From the NCBI GenBank assembly GCA_937888775.1, contig CALAQT010000384.1, positions 1-15,768 of the forward strand: a stretch of DNA of 15,768 nucleotides, in the 5' to 3' direction. Position numbers and translations under genes: made by a program. The stretch comes from an uncultured Actinomycetes bacterium. GTDB taxonomy: Bacteria > Actinomycetota > Thermoleophilia > Solirubrobacterales > Solirubrobacteraceae. Under the pieces are notes generated by a model, which saw only the letters and a program-made list of their open reading frames with translations, did no database searches and was not told where the DNA came from. Position 1 is the stretch's first letter. Each line of letters opens with the position of its first letter. Positions 1 to 6,294 of the stretch are shown one piece after another.

Positions 1-1
1 G

Positions 2-769
2 ACGCCCGCCGCGGGCGCGACTCCCGACGCGGGCGCGACTCCCGACGCGGGCCCGGCGCGCTCAGCGCCGATGCCCGACCCAGCGCGTGGCGTGTTCGAG
101 ACCCTGCTGACTCGCGACGGCCGCGTCCAGGCATTGTCGGCGCACCTCGCGCGCCTGGCCCGATCGGTGTCAGATCTGTACGGCGCCACGCTGCCACCCC
201 AGCTGACCGAGCGCATGCGCATTGCCGCGCGCGGCCGGGGCGGCTCACACCGGCTGCGCGTCGACGCGCAGCCGAGTGACGCGGGAGTCCAGGTCGCGCT
301 GCGGGTCACCCCGCTGGGCGACGCGGCTTCGTCGGTCGTCCGCTGCCAACCGGTGCCCGTCGCCGGCGGCATCGGTGAGCACAAGTGGGCCGACCGGCGC
401 CGGCTGGAGTCGCTCGCCGAGCCCGGCGCCGTGGCGCTGATCGTCGATCACGGCGACTACGTACTCGAGGTGGCCTGGGCGAACTTCTGGCTGATCGAGG
501 GGACCGCGCTGATCACACCGCCCGCGGATGGCCGCCTGCTACCCGGCGTCACCCGTCAGCTGCTGCTGGAGTTGGCCCCCTCGCTCGGCCTCCGGCCCCG
601 TACCGAGCCGATCTCCCTCGCCCGGGCCGGCGCCGCGGACGCGATCTTCCTGACCTCCTCGCTGCGCCACGCCGTGGCGGCCGAACTGGACCCCGGGCCT
701 TCGGGCTCCCGCGATGACTCGGTGGTGACGGTTATCCGCGCAGCGATGGCGGAGATTGAATGGAACTGA
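2..769 (+). CDS. pabC: Class IV aminotransferase, aminodeoxychorismate lyase type (5'-partial; probable C-terminal half of a PabB-PabC fusion)
   Basis: PLP enzyme of fold type IV, expected to cleave 4-amino-4-deoxychorismate to 4-aminobenzoate and pyruvate for folate synthesis. Counting from the ATG at 71, visible signs are an N-terminal GVFETLLTRDG segment (7-17), the PLP lysine in HKWADRRRLE (K105), the conserved glutamate in YVLEVAWANFW (E133) and RLLPGVTRQLLLE (155-167). The 23 codons before this ATG are all open to the window edge and encode an Ala/Pro/Gly-rich stretch with a repeated hexapeptide GATPDA. No Shine-Dalgarno sequence precedes the ATG. I therefore infer that the ATG is internal and that the stretch is a linker from an upstream domain, most plausibly PabB, since such fusions are known. 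A D-amino-acid or branched-chain aminotransferase role cannot be fully excluded. It ends 34 bp before the convergent dehydrogenase gene. Confidence 0.8.
   Translation, partial: TPAAGATPDAGATPDAGPARSAPMPDPARGVFETLLTRDGRVQALSAHLARLARSVSDLYGATLPPQLTERMRIAARGRGGSHRLRVDAQPSDAGVQVALRVTPLGDAASSVVRCQPVPVAGGIGEHKWADRRRLESLAEPGAVALIVDHGDYVLEVAWANFWLIEGTALITPPADGRLLPGVTRQLLLELAPSLGLRPRTEPISLARAGAADAIFLTSSLRHAVAAELDPGPSGSRDDSVVTVIRAAMAEIEWN
14..49 (+). repeat. 18-bp tandem repeat (two copies) in a linker
   Basis: Two consecutive identical 18-bp units in frame, starting GGCGCGACTCCCGACGCG, encode (GATPDA)x2. This is an Ala/Pro-rich linker-like stretch just before the aminotransferase domain. Its coding nature is inferred from the open frame. 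Copy number could vary between strains. Confidence 0.7.
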
Positions 770-782
770 CGAACACGCCAGC

Positions 783-796
783 GGTGCGCGCGCACC
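783..796. terminator. Perfect palindrome between convergent genes; candidate bidirectional terminator
   Basis: GGTGCGCGCGCACC is a perfect 14-nt palindrome (GGTGC, loop GCGC, GCACC) in the 34-bp gap between the stop of the aminotransferase (769) and the stop of the acyl-CoA dehydrogenase (804, other strand). There is no clear U-tract on either side. The terminator role rests on position and symmetry only. Confidence 0.4.
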
Positions 797-803
797 CTTC
801 GGA

Positions 804-1949
804 CTAGAGACCGTAGGTCTTGGCGATGATCTCGCGCTGGATCTCGCTGGTCCCGCCGAAGATCGTGGTGGCGATCGCGGTGCGCAACTGGGCCTCCATG
901 TCGTACTCGACCGCGTAGCCGTAGCCGCCCATCATCTGCACACCCTCGAGGGTGGCCAGCTTGGCGGCCTCGGTCGCCTTGAGCTTGGCCATCGATGCCT
1001 CGCGGGGGAACAGCGCGCCGGGAGTGGCCTCGACGCGCCCTGCCAGGTCGTAGACGAGCAGCCGGGTCGACTCGATTTCGGTGGCCAGGTCGGCGACCCG
1101 GTGCTTGAGTGCCTGGAAGGTCCCGATCGGGCGGCCGAACTGCTTGCGCTGCTTGATGTAGGCCAGGGTGTCTTCGAATGCCCGCTGCGCCATCCCGAGC
1201 GCTTGCGCCGCGAGGATCAGCCGCTCGTGGTTGAGCCCCGCCATCAGCTGCATCCAGCCCTGGTCTTCGTGGCCGATCAGCCGGTCGGCGGGCACGTAGC
1301 AGTCGGTGAAGTAGACGTCGTTGACTTCACGACCGGCCATCGTCTCGATGCCGCGGACCTCCAGGCCGTCGACGTCGGTCGGCACCGAGATCATGCTCAG
1401 CCCCTGGTGCTTGCTCTCACCGCGGCTGGTCCGGCACACGAGCAGGATGTGATCAGACGCGTGGGCACCGGTGATCCAGGTCTTCTGCCCGTTGATCAGA
1501 TAGCCCCCGTCGGAGCGCTCCGCCCGGCAGCTGAGGCTGCCGATATCCGACCCCGCCCCCGGCTCTGACATCGCGATCGCCTCGACGCGACCTCTCGCGA
1601 TGCCGCCCAGGAGCTCTTGCTTGCGCTCCTCGGAACCGAAGCGCTCGACGGCGCCCGCGGTGATCATGCTGACCGAGAAGAAGGCCATCGGAATCTGACC
1701 CCGCGCGGATTCCTCGCACAGAAGGCACATCTCCACCGCCCCGCCGCCAGACCCCCCGTACTGCTCGGGGATCGCCGCGCCCAGCCATCCCAGCTGCGCG
1801 ATGCGGCTGTAGATCTGCGGGTTGTGCGGCTCGCGGCCGTGCTCGGTGAGAACGTCGCGCTGCTCGCGGGTACCGCACTCACGCTGGGCGAAGTCGCGGA
1901 TCGCCTCGACAAAGGCTCGCTGCTCGTCGGTCAGGTTGTGGATCGCCAT
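804..1949 (-). CDS. Acyl-CoA dehydrogenase (isovaleryl-CoA dehydrogenase-like base position)
   Basis: FAD-dependent acyl-CoA dehydrogenase that would introduce an alpha,beta double bond into an acyl-CoA and pass electrons to ETF. The protein is 381 aa from ATG 1949, the usual family length. Numbered from the alternative GTG at 1955 (two residues longer), it shows AIAMSEPGAGSDIGSL (126-141, FAD/substrate region), WITGAHASD (160-168), KQRKQFGRPIGTFQALKH (268-285), and the C-terminal GGYGY and GTSEIQREI motifs. The position that is catalytic Glu in medium-chain enzymes (YEGTS) is Gly here (FGGTS). A Glu sits in LNHERLILA (E244), matching the alternative base of isovaleryl-CoA dehydrogenase, so a branched- or long-chain substrate is plausible. 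I chose ATG 1949 because GGAGAG lies 5 nt upstream; the GTG would overlap that site. Transcription diverges from the GNAT gene. Confidence 0.93.
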   Translation of the reverse strand: MAIHNLTDEQRAFVEAIRDFAQRECGTREQRDVLTEHGREPHNPQIYSRIAQLGWLGAAIPEQYGGSGGGAVEMCLLCEESARGQIPMAFFSVSMITAGAVERFGSEERKQELLGGIARGRVEAIAMSEPGAGSDIGSLSCRAERSDGGYLINGQKTWITGAHASDHILLVCRTSRGESKHQGLSMISVPTDVDGLEVRGIETMAGREVNDVYFTDCYVPADRLIGHEDQGWMQLMAGLNHERLILAAQALGMAQRAFEDTLAYIKQRKQFGRPIGTFQALKHRVADLATEIESTRLLVYDLAGRVEATPGALFPREASMAKLKATEAAKLATLEGVQMMGGYGYAVEYDMEAQLRTAIATTIFGGTSEIQREIIAKTYGL

Positions 1950-1954
1950 CAGCA

Positions 1955-1960
1955 CTCTCC
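1955..1960 (-). promoter_or_regulatory. Shine-Dalgarno site fixing the acyl-CoA dehydrogenase start
   Basis: GGAGAG on the minus strand, 5 nt before ATG 1949. It overlaps the alternative in-frame GTG at 1955, which argues against that longer start. Confidence 0.6.
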
Positions 1961-2021
1961 GGTCGGTCGCCGGCCCAGCATTCTGTCAACGAGCGGGCGA
2001 CGGGCGCAAACACGCGTCACT

Positions 2022-2027
2022 TAAAGT
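2022..2027 (+). promoter_or_regulatory. Candidate -10 element (TAAAGT) of a leaderless GNAT transcript
   Basis: TAAAGT fits the actinobacterial TANNNT -10 pattern and ends 6 nt before the GTG start at 2034. No Shine-Dalgarno sequence precedes that start. This geometry is expected if transcription begins at the start codon itself. No convincing -35 is seen. Confidence 0.4.
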
Positions 2028-2033
2028 GGTGCC

Positions 2034-2579
2034 GTGCAGATCCGCCACGCCGATGCCTCCCGCGATGCCGGCGCCTGTGCGGCTGTCTATGCGCCCTTCG
2101 TGGCCGAGGCGGTGGCCTCGCTGGAGGAGCGCCCGCCGAGTGCGGGCGAGATGGGCGAGCGGATCCAGCGGATCTCCGCTGGCTATCCGTGGCTGGTGGC
2201 CGACTTCGACGGCGAGGTTGTCGGCTACGCCTACTCCTCCCAGCACCACGAACGGTCCTCCTATCGCTGGGCCGCCAACGTTGCCGTGTACATCGCTGCC
2301 TCCCATCACCGCCGTGGGGTCGGCCGGGCACTGTACGGCGCCCTGCTGCCGCTGCTCGTCCGCCAGGGCCTGTACGTGGCATGCGCGGGGATCACGCTGC
2401 CCAACCAGGCCAGCGTCGCGCTGCACGAGTCGCTGGGCTTCGCGCCGGTGGGGATCTACCGCCGGATCGGCTTCAAGTTCGGCCAATGGCGCGACGTGGG
2501 CTGGTGGCAAGCGCAGCTGCGCGAGCCGGACGCAGGCGAGCCTCCGGCCGAGCCCGGGCCTCCAGCGCGGCTCGGCTGA
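2034..2579 (+). CDS. GNAT N-acetyltransferase, phosphinothricin acetyltransferase (PAT/MnaT) family
   Basis: Predicted cytoplasmic acetyl-CoA-dependent acetyltransferase of 181 aa, a typical family length. Family hallmarks in order are IRHADASRDAGACAAVYAPFV (3-23), YPWLVADFDGEVVGYAY (51-67), the acetyl-CoA loop HHRRGVGRALY (91-101), ITLPNQASVALHESLGF (120-136) and FKFGQWRDVGWWQ (147-159). The His in LHESLGF (H131) matches the proposed catalytic His of PAT. The residue equivalent to the acidic base (Glu88 of Bar-type PAT in WTVESTVYV) is Asn82 (WAANVAVYI). Related enzymes acetylate methionine sulfone/sulfoximine or phosphinothricin; the substrate here is unknown. The start is GTG 2034, just after a TAAAGT element and without a Shine-Dalgarno site. 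The last ~17 residues are Pro/Ala/Glu-rich and outside the fold. Confidence 0.88.
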   Translation: MQIRHADASRDAGACAAVYAPFVAEAVASLEERPPSAGEMGERIQRISAGYPWLVADFDGEVVGYAYSSQHHERSSYRWAANVAVYIAASHHRRGVGRALYGALLPLLVRQGLYVACAGITLPNQASVALHESLGFAPVGIYRRIGFKFGQWRDVGWWQAQLREPDAGEPPAEPGPPARLG

Positions 2580-2585
2580 GCCACG

Positions 2586-2604
2586 GCCAGCGGTCCCCGT
2601 TGGC
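2586..2604. terminator. Hairpin downstream of the GNAT gene, between convergent genes
   Basis: An 8-bp stem with one G-T wobble and a 3-nt loop (GCCAGCGG, TCC, CCGTTGGC) lies 6 nt after the GNAT stop, in the 44-bp gap before the convergent ferredoxin stop. It lacks a U-tract. The terminator role is inferred from location and stem strength. Confidence 0.4.
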
Positions 2605-2623
2605 GCCGCCGGCCGAAGACCGG

Positions 2624-2830
2624 TCAGTCGGCTCGTTCGTCGAGGATCAGCGCCAGCGTGGGGCAAGCATCGGCCGCCCGGCGGGCCAGGCCGAGCAGAT
2701 CAGGCGGCACCTCGGACTCATCGAGGATCGGGTAGCCCCAGTCATCGAGGCGGATCAGCTCGGGCAGCAACTCCGCGCACAGACCGTGCGCCTCACACAT
2801 GATCGGGTTCACCCGCAGGCGGGCACTCAT
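2624..2830 (-). CDS. Small three-cysteine (3Fe-4S type) ferredoxin
   Basis: A 68-aa soluble ferredoxin. The Cys pattern is C12-E-A-H15-G-L-C18 and C56-P, the CxxHxxC...CP signature of actinobacterial 3Fe-4S ferredoxins. His occupies the place of a fourth ligand, so three Cys remain. The acidic C-terminal half (LDDWGYPILDESEVPP) is typical. The start ATG (2830-2828) overlaps the stop of the NuoF-like gene as ATGA, so translation is probably coupled. It is the last gene of the minus-strand redox operon, which suggests that it accepts electrons from, or donates them to, the NuoF-like protein or the membrane cytochrome. Ferredoxins of this type also serve cytochromes P450, and a P450 gene lies about 12 kb away. 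Family assignment is firm; the partner is inferred. Confidence 0.88.
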   Translation of the reverse strand: MSARLRVNPIMCEAHGLCAELLPELIRLDDWGYPILDESEVPPDLLGLARRAADACPTLALILDERAD

Positions 2831-4122
2831 CGCGCTCTCGGCTTCCTCCGCGGTGCAGCCGCGACCGTGCTCACGGGGCCCTCGCCACCGAGGGGCAGGC
2901 CGGCCGGCGGCGCCGAGCATCGGACGCGACGGTGGGACTCGACCTCGTTCGCGAACACCGACAGCGCGCTCTCGACGAAGCGGGCAGCGCCGTCCGGGTG
3001 ATGGCAGGCGCCGCGTCCACGGACCTCCGCCGTCCAGCGCAGCACCCGATCGCGCTCGCGCTGGTGGGCGACGCCGTCGGCCATTGCGCAGACCGAGTCG
3101 GCGATCGCGGCCAGCCCATGCACGCACGGGCCGCACTGGCCGGCGGACTCGTTGGCCAGGTAGTCGATCACCCGCGCACTCTCGTGCAGGCCGCACGAGC
3201 TCTCGCCGAGGGCGAACAGGACCCCGGAGCCCAGCGAGCAGCCGACCGACCGCAGATCTTCGCGTGCCAGGCGCAGCGCGAACGCGCGCGAGGCCTGCAC
3301 CCAGGTCCCGAAGTAGCCGCCCACCAGTAGCGCGCGCAGCGGTTCGACGGCGCCGCCCGCCGCAGCCAGCAGATCGGTCATTGGGGTGCCAAAGGCGAGC
3401 TCATAGACGCCCGGAGCGGCGACCGCCCCGGAGATCGTGACCAGGGCCGAACCGGGGTCCGCCGTGCTGCCCAGCTCTCTGAACCAATCGGATCCGAACC
3501 GGGCGATCAGCGCGAGCTGGGCGAGCGTCTCCGTATTCTGGACGAGAGTCGGGCGACCGCGGTAGCCGCGTTCGTACGGGCGCGGCGGGACGAAGGTCGG
3601 CTTGGCGACGCCGCTGTTGAGGAAGTGGATCACCGAAGTCTCCTCGCCCGTCACGTATCCGACCGGCCCGACGGCCAGTTCGATCGAAACGTCGTCCTCA
3701 CCGCGAACCGAAGCCGCCCCTTCCAGCGAGCGCACGGCCTCAGGCGCATCCTCGCTGACCTTGACCACGATCTCGCGCGTGCCGATCGCCTTAGCCGCCA
3801 GCACAGCTCCGTCGAGCACCATGTGGGGCAGACGTGAGAGCAGCAGGCGATCCTTGGCGCTGGCCGGCTCGGTCTCTGAGCCGTTGACCACCAGCACCGT
3901 GCCGCGCCGTCGCGCGGCGACCGAGCGCAGCTTGACCGCCGTCGGGAAGTCGGCGCCGCCACGGCCGCGCAGGCCGCTGCGCTCCACGGCGCCGATCAGC
4001 TCAGCCGACGCGACGCGCGGCATCGGACCGTGCACCGCCTCGTGCTCGGCGAGCGTCATCGTCGCCCCACTGGGGTCAAGTCCCGCCAGCAACCGAGGCA
4101 GGCCGGTCGGTCCCGCGCTCAT
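2827..4122 (-). CDS. NuoF-like NADH-binding FMN/iron-sulfur protein (complex I 51-kDa family)
   Basis: A 431-aa stand-alone protein resembling the flavin and NADH-binding subunit of complex I and soluble hydrogenases. Motifs are SGLRGRGGADFPTAVK (49-64; NADH-binding glycine loop), VVNGSETEPASAKDRLLL (78-95; FMN region, equivalent to the NADEGEPGTFKDR segment), VGYVTGEETSVI (154-165), GRPTLVQNTETLA (189-201), a SLBB-like segment around 228-270 and a C-terminal cluster region SAGQCGPC (326-333) plus GACHHP (371-376). The canonical ESCGxCxPC pattern has lost its first Cys: A327 replaces it, leaving C330, C333 and C373. The start ATG (4122-4120) overlaps the preceding TGA as ATGA, and the stop overlaps the ferredoxin ATG in the same way. 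No other complex I subunits are present, so a role as NAD(P)H dehydrogenase feeding the adjacent ferredoxin and membrane cytochrome is inferred. Confidence 0.88.
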   Translation of the reverse strand: MSAGPTGLPRLLAGLDPSGATMTLAEHEAVHGPMPRVASAELIGAVERSGLRGRGGADFPTAVKLRSVAARRRGTVLVVNGSETEPASAKDRLLLSRLPHMVLDGAVLAAKAIGTREIVVKVSEDAPEAVRSLEGAASVRGEDDVSIELAVGPVGYVTGEETSVIHFLNSGVAKPTFVPPRPYERGYRGRPTLVQNTETLAQLALIARFGSDWFRELGSTADPGSALVTISGAVAAPGVYELAFGTPMTDLLAAAGGAVEPLRALLVGGYFGTWVQASRAFALRLAREDLRSVGCSLGSGVLFALGESSCGLHESARVIDYLANESAGQCGPCVHGLAAIADSVCAMADGVAHQRERDRVLRWTAEVRGRGACHHPDGAARFVESALSVFANEVESHRRVRCSAPPAGLPLGGEGPVSTVAAAPRRKPRAR

Positions 4123-5255
4123 CCGCCGCCGCTTCCCGACGCGGTCGCTGCCAGCGTCCCGGTCACGACATTGTTCTGGGCATCGATGTTGAGGTGCGCG
4201 TGCAGGTCCATTCCAGCTCCCGCGGAGTCGGTGAGATGGGCCAGGAAATCCGTTCCCTGCAGCGAGACGATCCTGCCCTCCATGACCGATAGTAGGCCGT
4301 TGGCGATCAGGTCGACCTGGCTCCCGGTGAGCGATAGGCCTCCGCCCCCGATCGGGGCGCCGGCGAGGCGCACGCGCAGGCTTCCGGTCCGGCTTCCGCT
4401 GAACCGCATCGAGAGGTCGATCAGCGCGCCGCCGGCCACCGCCGTCTGCGAGACGGTTCCCTTCAACCGGGCGGAGAACGATCTGCTCTGCACCGTCGGC
4501 GCTGCCGTAGCCGCCGGCCGAGACGGCTTGGCCGGCGTCGCGACGACGGCGCGGGCCGGCACGAAGCTCTTGGCCAGCAGCTTGGTCGGAGTGCCGGCTT
4601 TGCGGGCCCAGCCGCTCTGCAGCGGACCGATCAGAGTGAACAGCACCAGCCCTAGCGGCGTTAGGACGGTCGCGGCCGTGGCCGGCAGGCGCACCCACCC
4701 CACGTCGGAGTCGGCCTGGGCGATCCGGGCCCAAACGGCGATCAGGACCGTGATCACGCACACGCCGGTCAGGACCAGCATCCACCAGATCTTGGTATCG
4801 CTGCCGGTGCCAAGACCGTGGAGCACCGCAACCGGCCAGCTGGCGTAGGCCAGCCAATGGACCGCGCGCCAGGCGTGATAGCCCAGCCGGCGCCTGATCA
4901 GGCTGGTCACCGCCAGCGCCACCAGCAGATCGAAGGACAGCGCCCCGAACCCCAGCCAGAGGGGCCGGTAGGTGCCCGTGAAGGGGATCACCGCATTGGT
5001 CACCGAGATCGGCGCAAAGCTGTCCAGCACGCTGGTGATGATGTGCACGACCAGGACTAGCAGGACCAGCAGCGAGACGTCGCGATGCACGGTCTCGATC
5101 GCGAACCGGGGCCAGCGCGGACCGGCCGAGAAGCGCAGCGATCCGAGCACGCCCAGCAGCACGCTCACGGTCAGCAGGACGAGCGCTACGGCGCCGGTGC
5201 CGCGGGTCAGATACCAGTAGGCCTTGGGACTGGCCGAGGCGAGCGCCAGCGTCAT
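4119..5255 (-). CDS. Ferric-reductase-like transmembrane cytochrome b with C-terminal beta-rich domain
   Basis: A 378-aa membrane protein. About six hydrophobic segments (roughly residues 20-40, 60-80, 100-120, 134-150, 157-178, 193-212) form a ferric-reductase-like transmembrane domain. Candidate haem-b histidines are H57 (TVHRD) and H71 (VVHII), and H133 (AVHWL) and H146 (VLHGL), with H127 nearby. After the last helix comes a Pro/Ala/Lys linker (220-256), then about 120 residues rich in Thr, Ser, Gly and alternating hydrophobics, unlike the FAD/NAD-binding domain of NOX-type reductases. That domain is therefore missing, and the neighbouring NuoF-like protein may supply the flavin and NADH site. 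The start ATG 5255 overlaps the ApbE stop (ATGA); the N-terminal extension upstream in this frame only reads through apbE antisyntax and is not used. Likely role: transmembrane electron transfer. Confidence 0.85.
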   Translation of the reverse strand: MTLALASASPKAYWYLTRGTGAVALVLLTVSVLLGVLGSLRFSAGPRWPRFAIETVHRDVSLLVLLVLVVHIITSVLDSFAPISVTNAVIPFTGTYRPLWLGFGALSFDLLVALAVTSLIRRRLGYHAWRAVHWLAYASWPVAVLHGLGTGSDTKIWWMLVLTGVCVITVLIAVWARIAQADSDVGWVRLPATAATVLTPLGLVLFTLIGPLQSGWARKAGTPTKLLAKSFVPARAVVATPAKPSRPAATAAPTVQSRSFSARLKGTVSQTAVAGGALIDLSMRFSGSRTGSLRVRLAGAPIGGGGLSLTGSQVDLIANGLLSVMEGRIVSLQGTDFLAHLTDSAGAGMDLHAHLNIDAQNNVVTGTLAATASGSGGG

Positions 5256-6268
5256 AGGGCCACCCGCGCCCCGGCCGCGCCGCGATAGCAGCGCAGGTCG
5301 TCGCCGACCTCCGGCCAGCCGGCGAGGTGCAGACTCGCGCCGTCGGCGCTGACGAGCCGGCTCGGCAGGGCCAGGGACTCCAGCCACTGCACGGCGCGCT
5401 CGCCGCGGACGATCGCCGCGGTGGTGGCGATGTTGGCATCCAAGCAGGTCGCGGCCGCGACGCTCACGGTGCGCCAGACGGCCTGGGCCGGGCGGCCGCT
5501 GACCGGATCAAGCAGATGATGGACGGACCCGGTTCCCGTGCGCCAGCGACGCACGGTCGTGCTGGAGGTGGCAAGCCCTCCGCTGCGCAGGGTTATCCAC
5601 TGCCCGGGCGCCGCCACGCTTGCGCGATGGTCATCGGTTACCCGAACGCGCCAGCCGTCAAGCGGCGCGGCGCCGTGCAGCGCTATATCCCCGCCGAGGC
5701 TGACCAGCACGCCACATTCCGCTGCGCGGGCAGCCTGCGCGGCCGCGCGATCGGCGGCCAGCGCCTTCGCGGTCGCGCCGAGGTCAAGCGTGACCCCACG
5801 TCCCATCGAGACCGTGGCGGCGGCGCGGTCGATGCGGATCGTCTGCCAGCCGGCGACCGAGGCGAACGCCACCCGGGGCCGCCCGATGGCCTCGCCAGTT
5901 TGATCACCGGCGCCTGGCTCAGCGTCGCCTTGATCCCGGTGCAGCAGTTCGAAGTCGCGGTCATAGCCGAGCGCGATCAAGGCATCGCCCAGCGCCGGAT
6001 CCACATCGCCGTCGGTCAGCCGCGCCGCACGCAACGCCGCACTGAGCGCGTCCAACAGGAGCGGGCTGACGCGCGTGGTAGCGCCGCCGGTGCGGTTGAG
6101 CGCCATCAGCTCCGAGTCCTGGCGAAAGCGCGAGCAGGCCAGATCGAACTCGTCCACCGTCCGCGCCACGGCGTCGCGGGCGTGCTGCAGCCCGGCCGGA
6201 TCGGTGACCAGGACCGTCGCCGTGCTGCCGAACGCCGGGAAGCTGGCGCTGGTCTCTGTGGCGCTCAT
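5252..6268 (-). CDS. apbE: FAD:protein FMN transferase (ApbE family)
   Basis: A 338-aa enzyme that covalently attaches FMN from FAD to a Thr/Ser of an acceptor protein using Mg2+. Motifs in order are FPAFGSTATVLV (10-21), CSRFRQDSELMALNR (45-59; the S-R-F....S....LN pattern), GVTLDLGATAKALAADRAA (158-176), VLVSLGGDIALHG (187-199), SGGLATSSTTVRRW (229-242), HHLLDPVSGRPA (250-261) and LDANIATTAAIV (276-287), whose D278 and T282/T283 match the Mg-binding positions. No signal peptide or lipobox is visible, so it is predicted cytoplasmic. The stop overlaps the next ATG as ATGA. The ATG at 6268 has no strong Shine-Dalgarno and lies 26 nt after the upstream gene. No recognisable FMN_bind domain or DGxSGAT-type acceptor motif is encoded in the operon, so its substrate is unknown. 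Confidence 0.93.
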   Translation of the reverse strand: MSATETSASFPAFGSTATVLVTDPAGLQHARDAVARTVDEFDLACSRFRQDSELMALNRTGGATTRVSPLLLDALSAALRAARLTDGDVDPALGDALIALGYDRDFELLHRDQGDAEPGAGDQTGEAIGRPRVAFASVAGWQTIRIDRAAATVSMGRGVTLDLGATAKALAADRAAAQAARAAECGVLVSLGGDIALHGAAPLDGWRVRVTDDHRASVAAPGQWITLRSGGLATSSTTVRRWRTGTGSVHHLLDPVSGRPAQAVWRTVSVAAATCLDANIATTAAIVRGERAVQWLESLALPSRLVSADGASLHLAGWPEVGDDLRCYRGAAGARVAL

Positions 6269-6294
6269 CGATCGACCCGCGGCCTGGGCGGCGT

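Noticed and set aside
756..1568. 270-aa plus-strand frame opposite the acyl-CoA dehydrogenase
   Set aside because: His/Leu/Asp-rich antisense translation of a well-conserved gene; no independent support or ribosome site.
1822..3001. Two long plus-strand frames (1822-2802, 2189-3001) running across the GNAT and ferredoxin genes
   Set aside because: Both are other-frame readings of the GNAT gene followed by antisense of the ferredoxin gene, with Arg/Ser/Pro-rich products.
5256..5387. N-terminal extension of the ferric-reductase-like protein to 422 aa
   Set aside because: Arg-rich shadow of apbE; the ATGA overlap at 5252-5255 and the hydrophobic start favour ATG 5255.
4123..5439. Extension of the NuoF-like frame upstream of ATG 4122, giving an apparent 870-aa protein
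   Set aside because: The extra part has no recognisable domain, reads the cytochrome b and apbE coding DNA in another frame, and ATG 4122 sits in a clean ATGA junction right where the NuoF homology begins.
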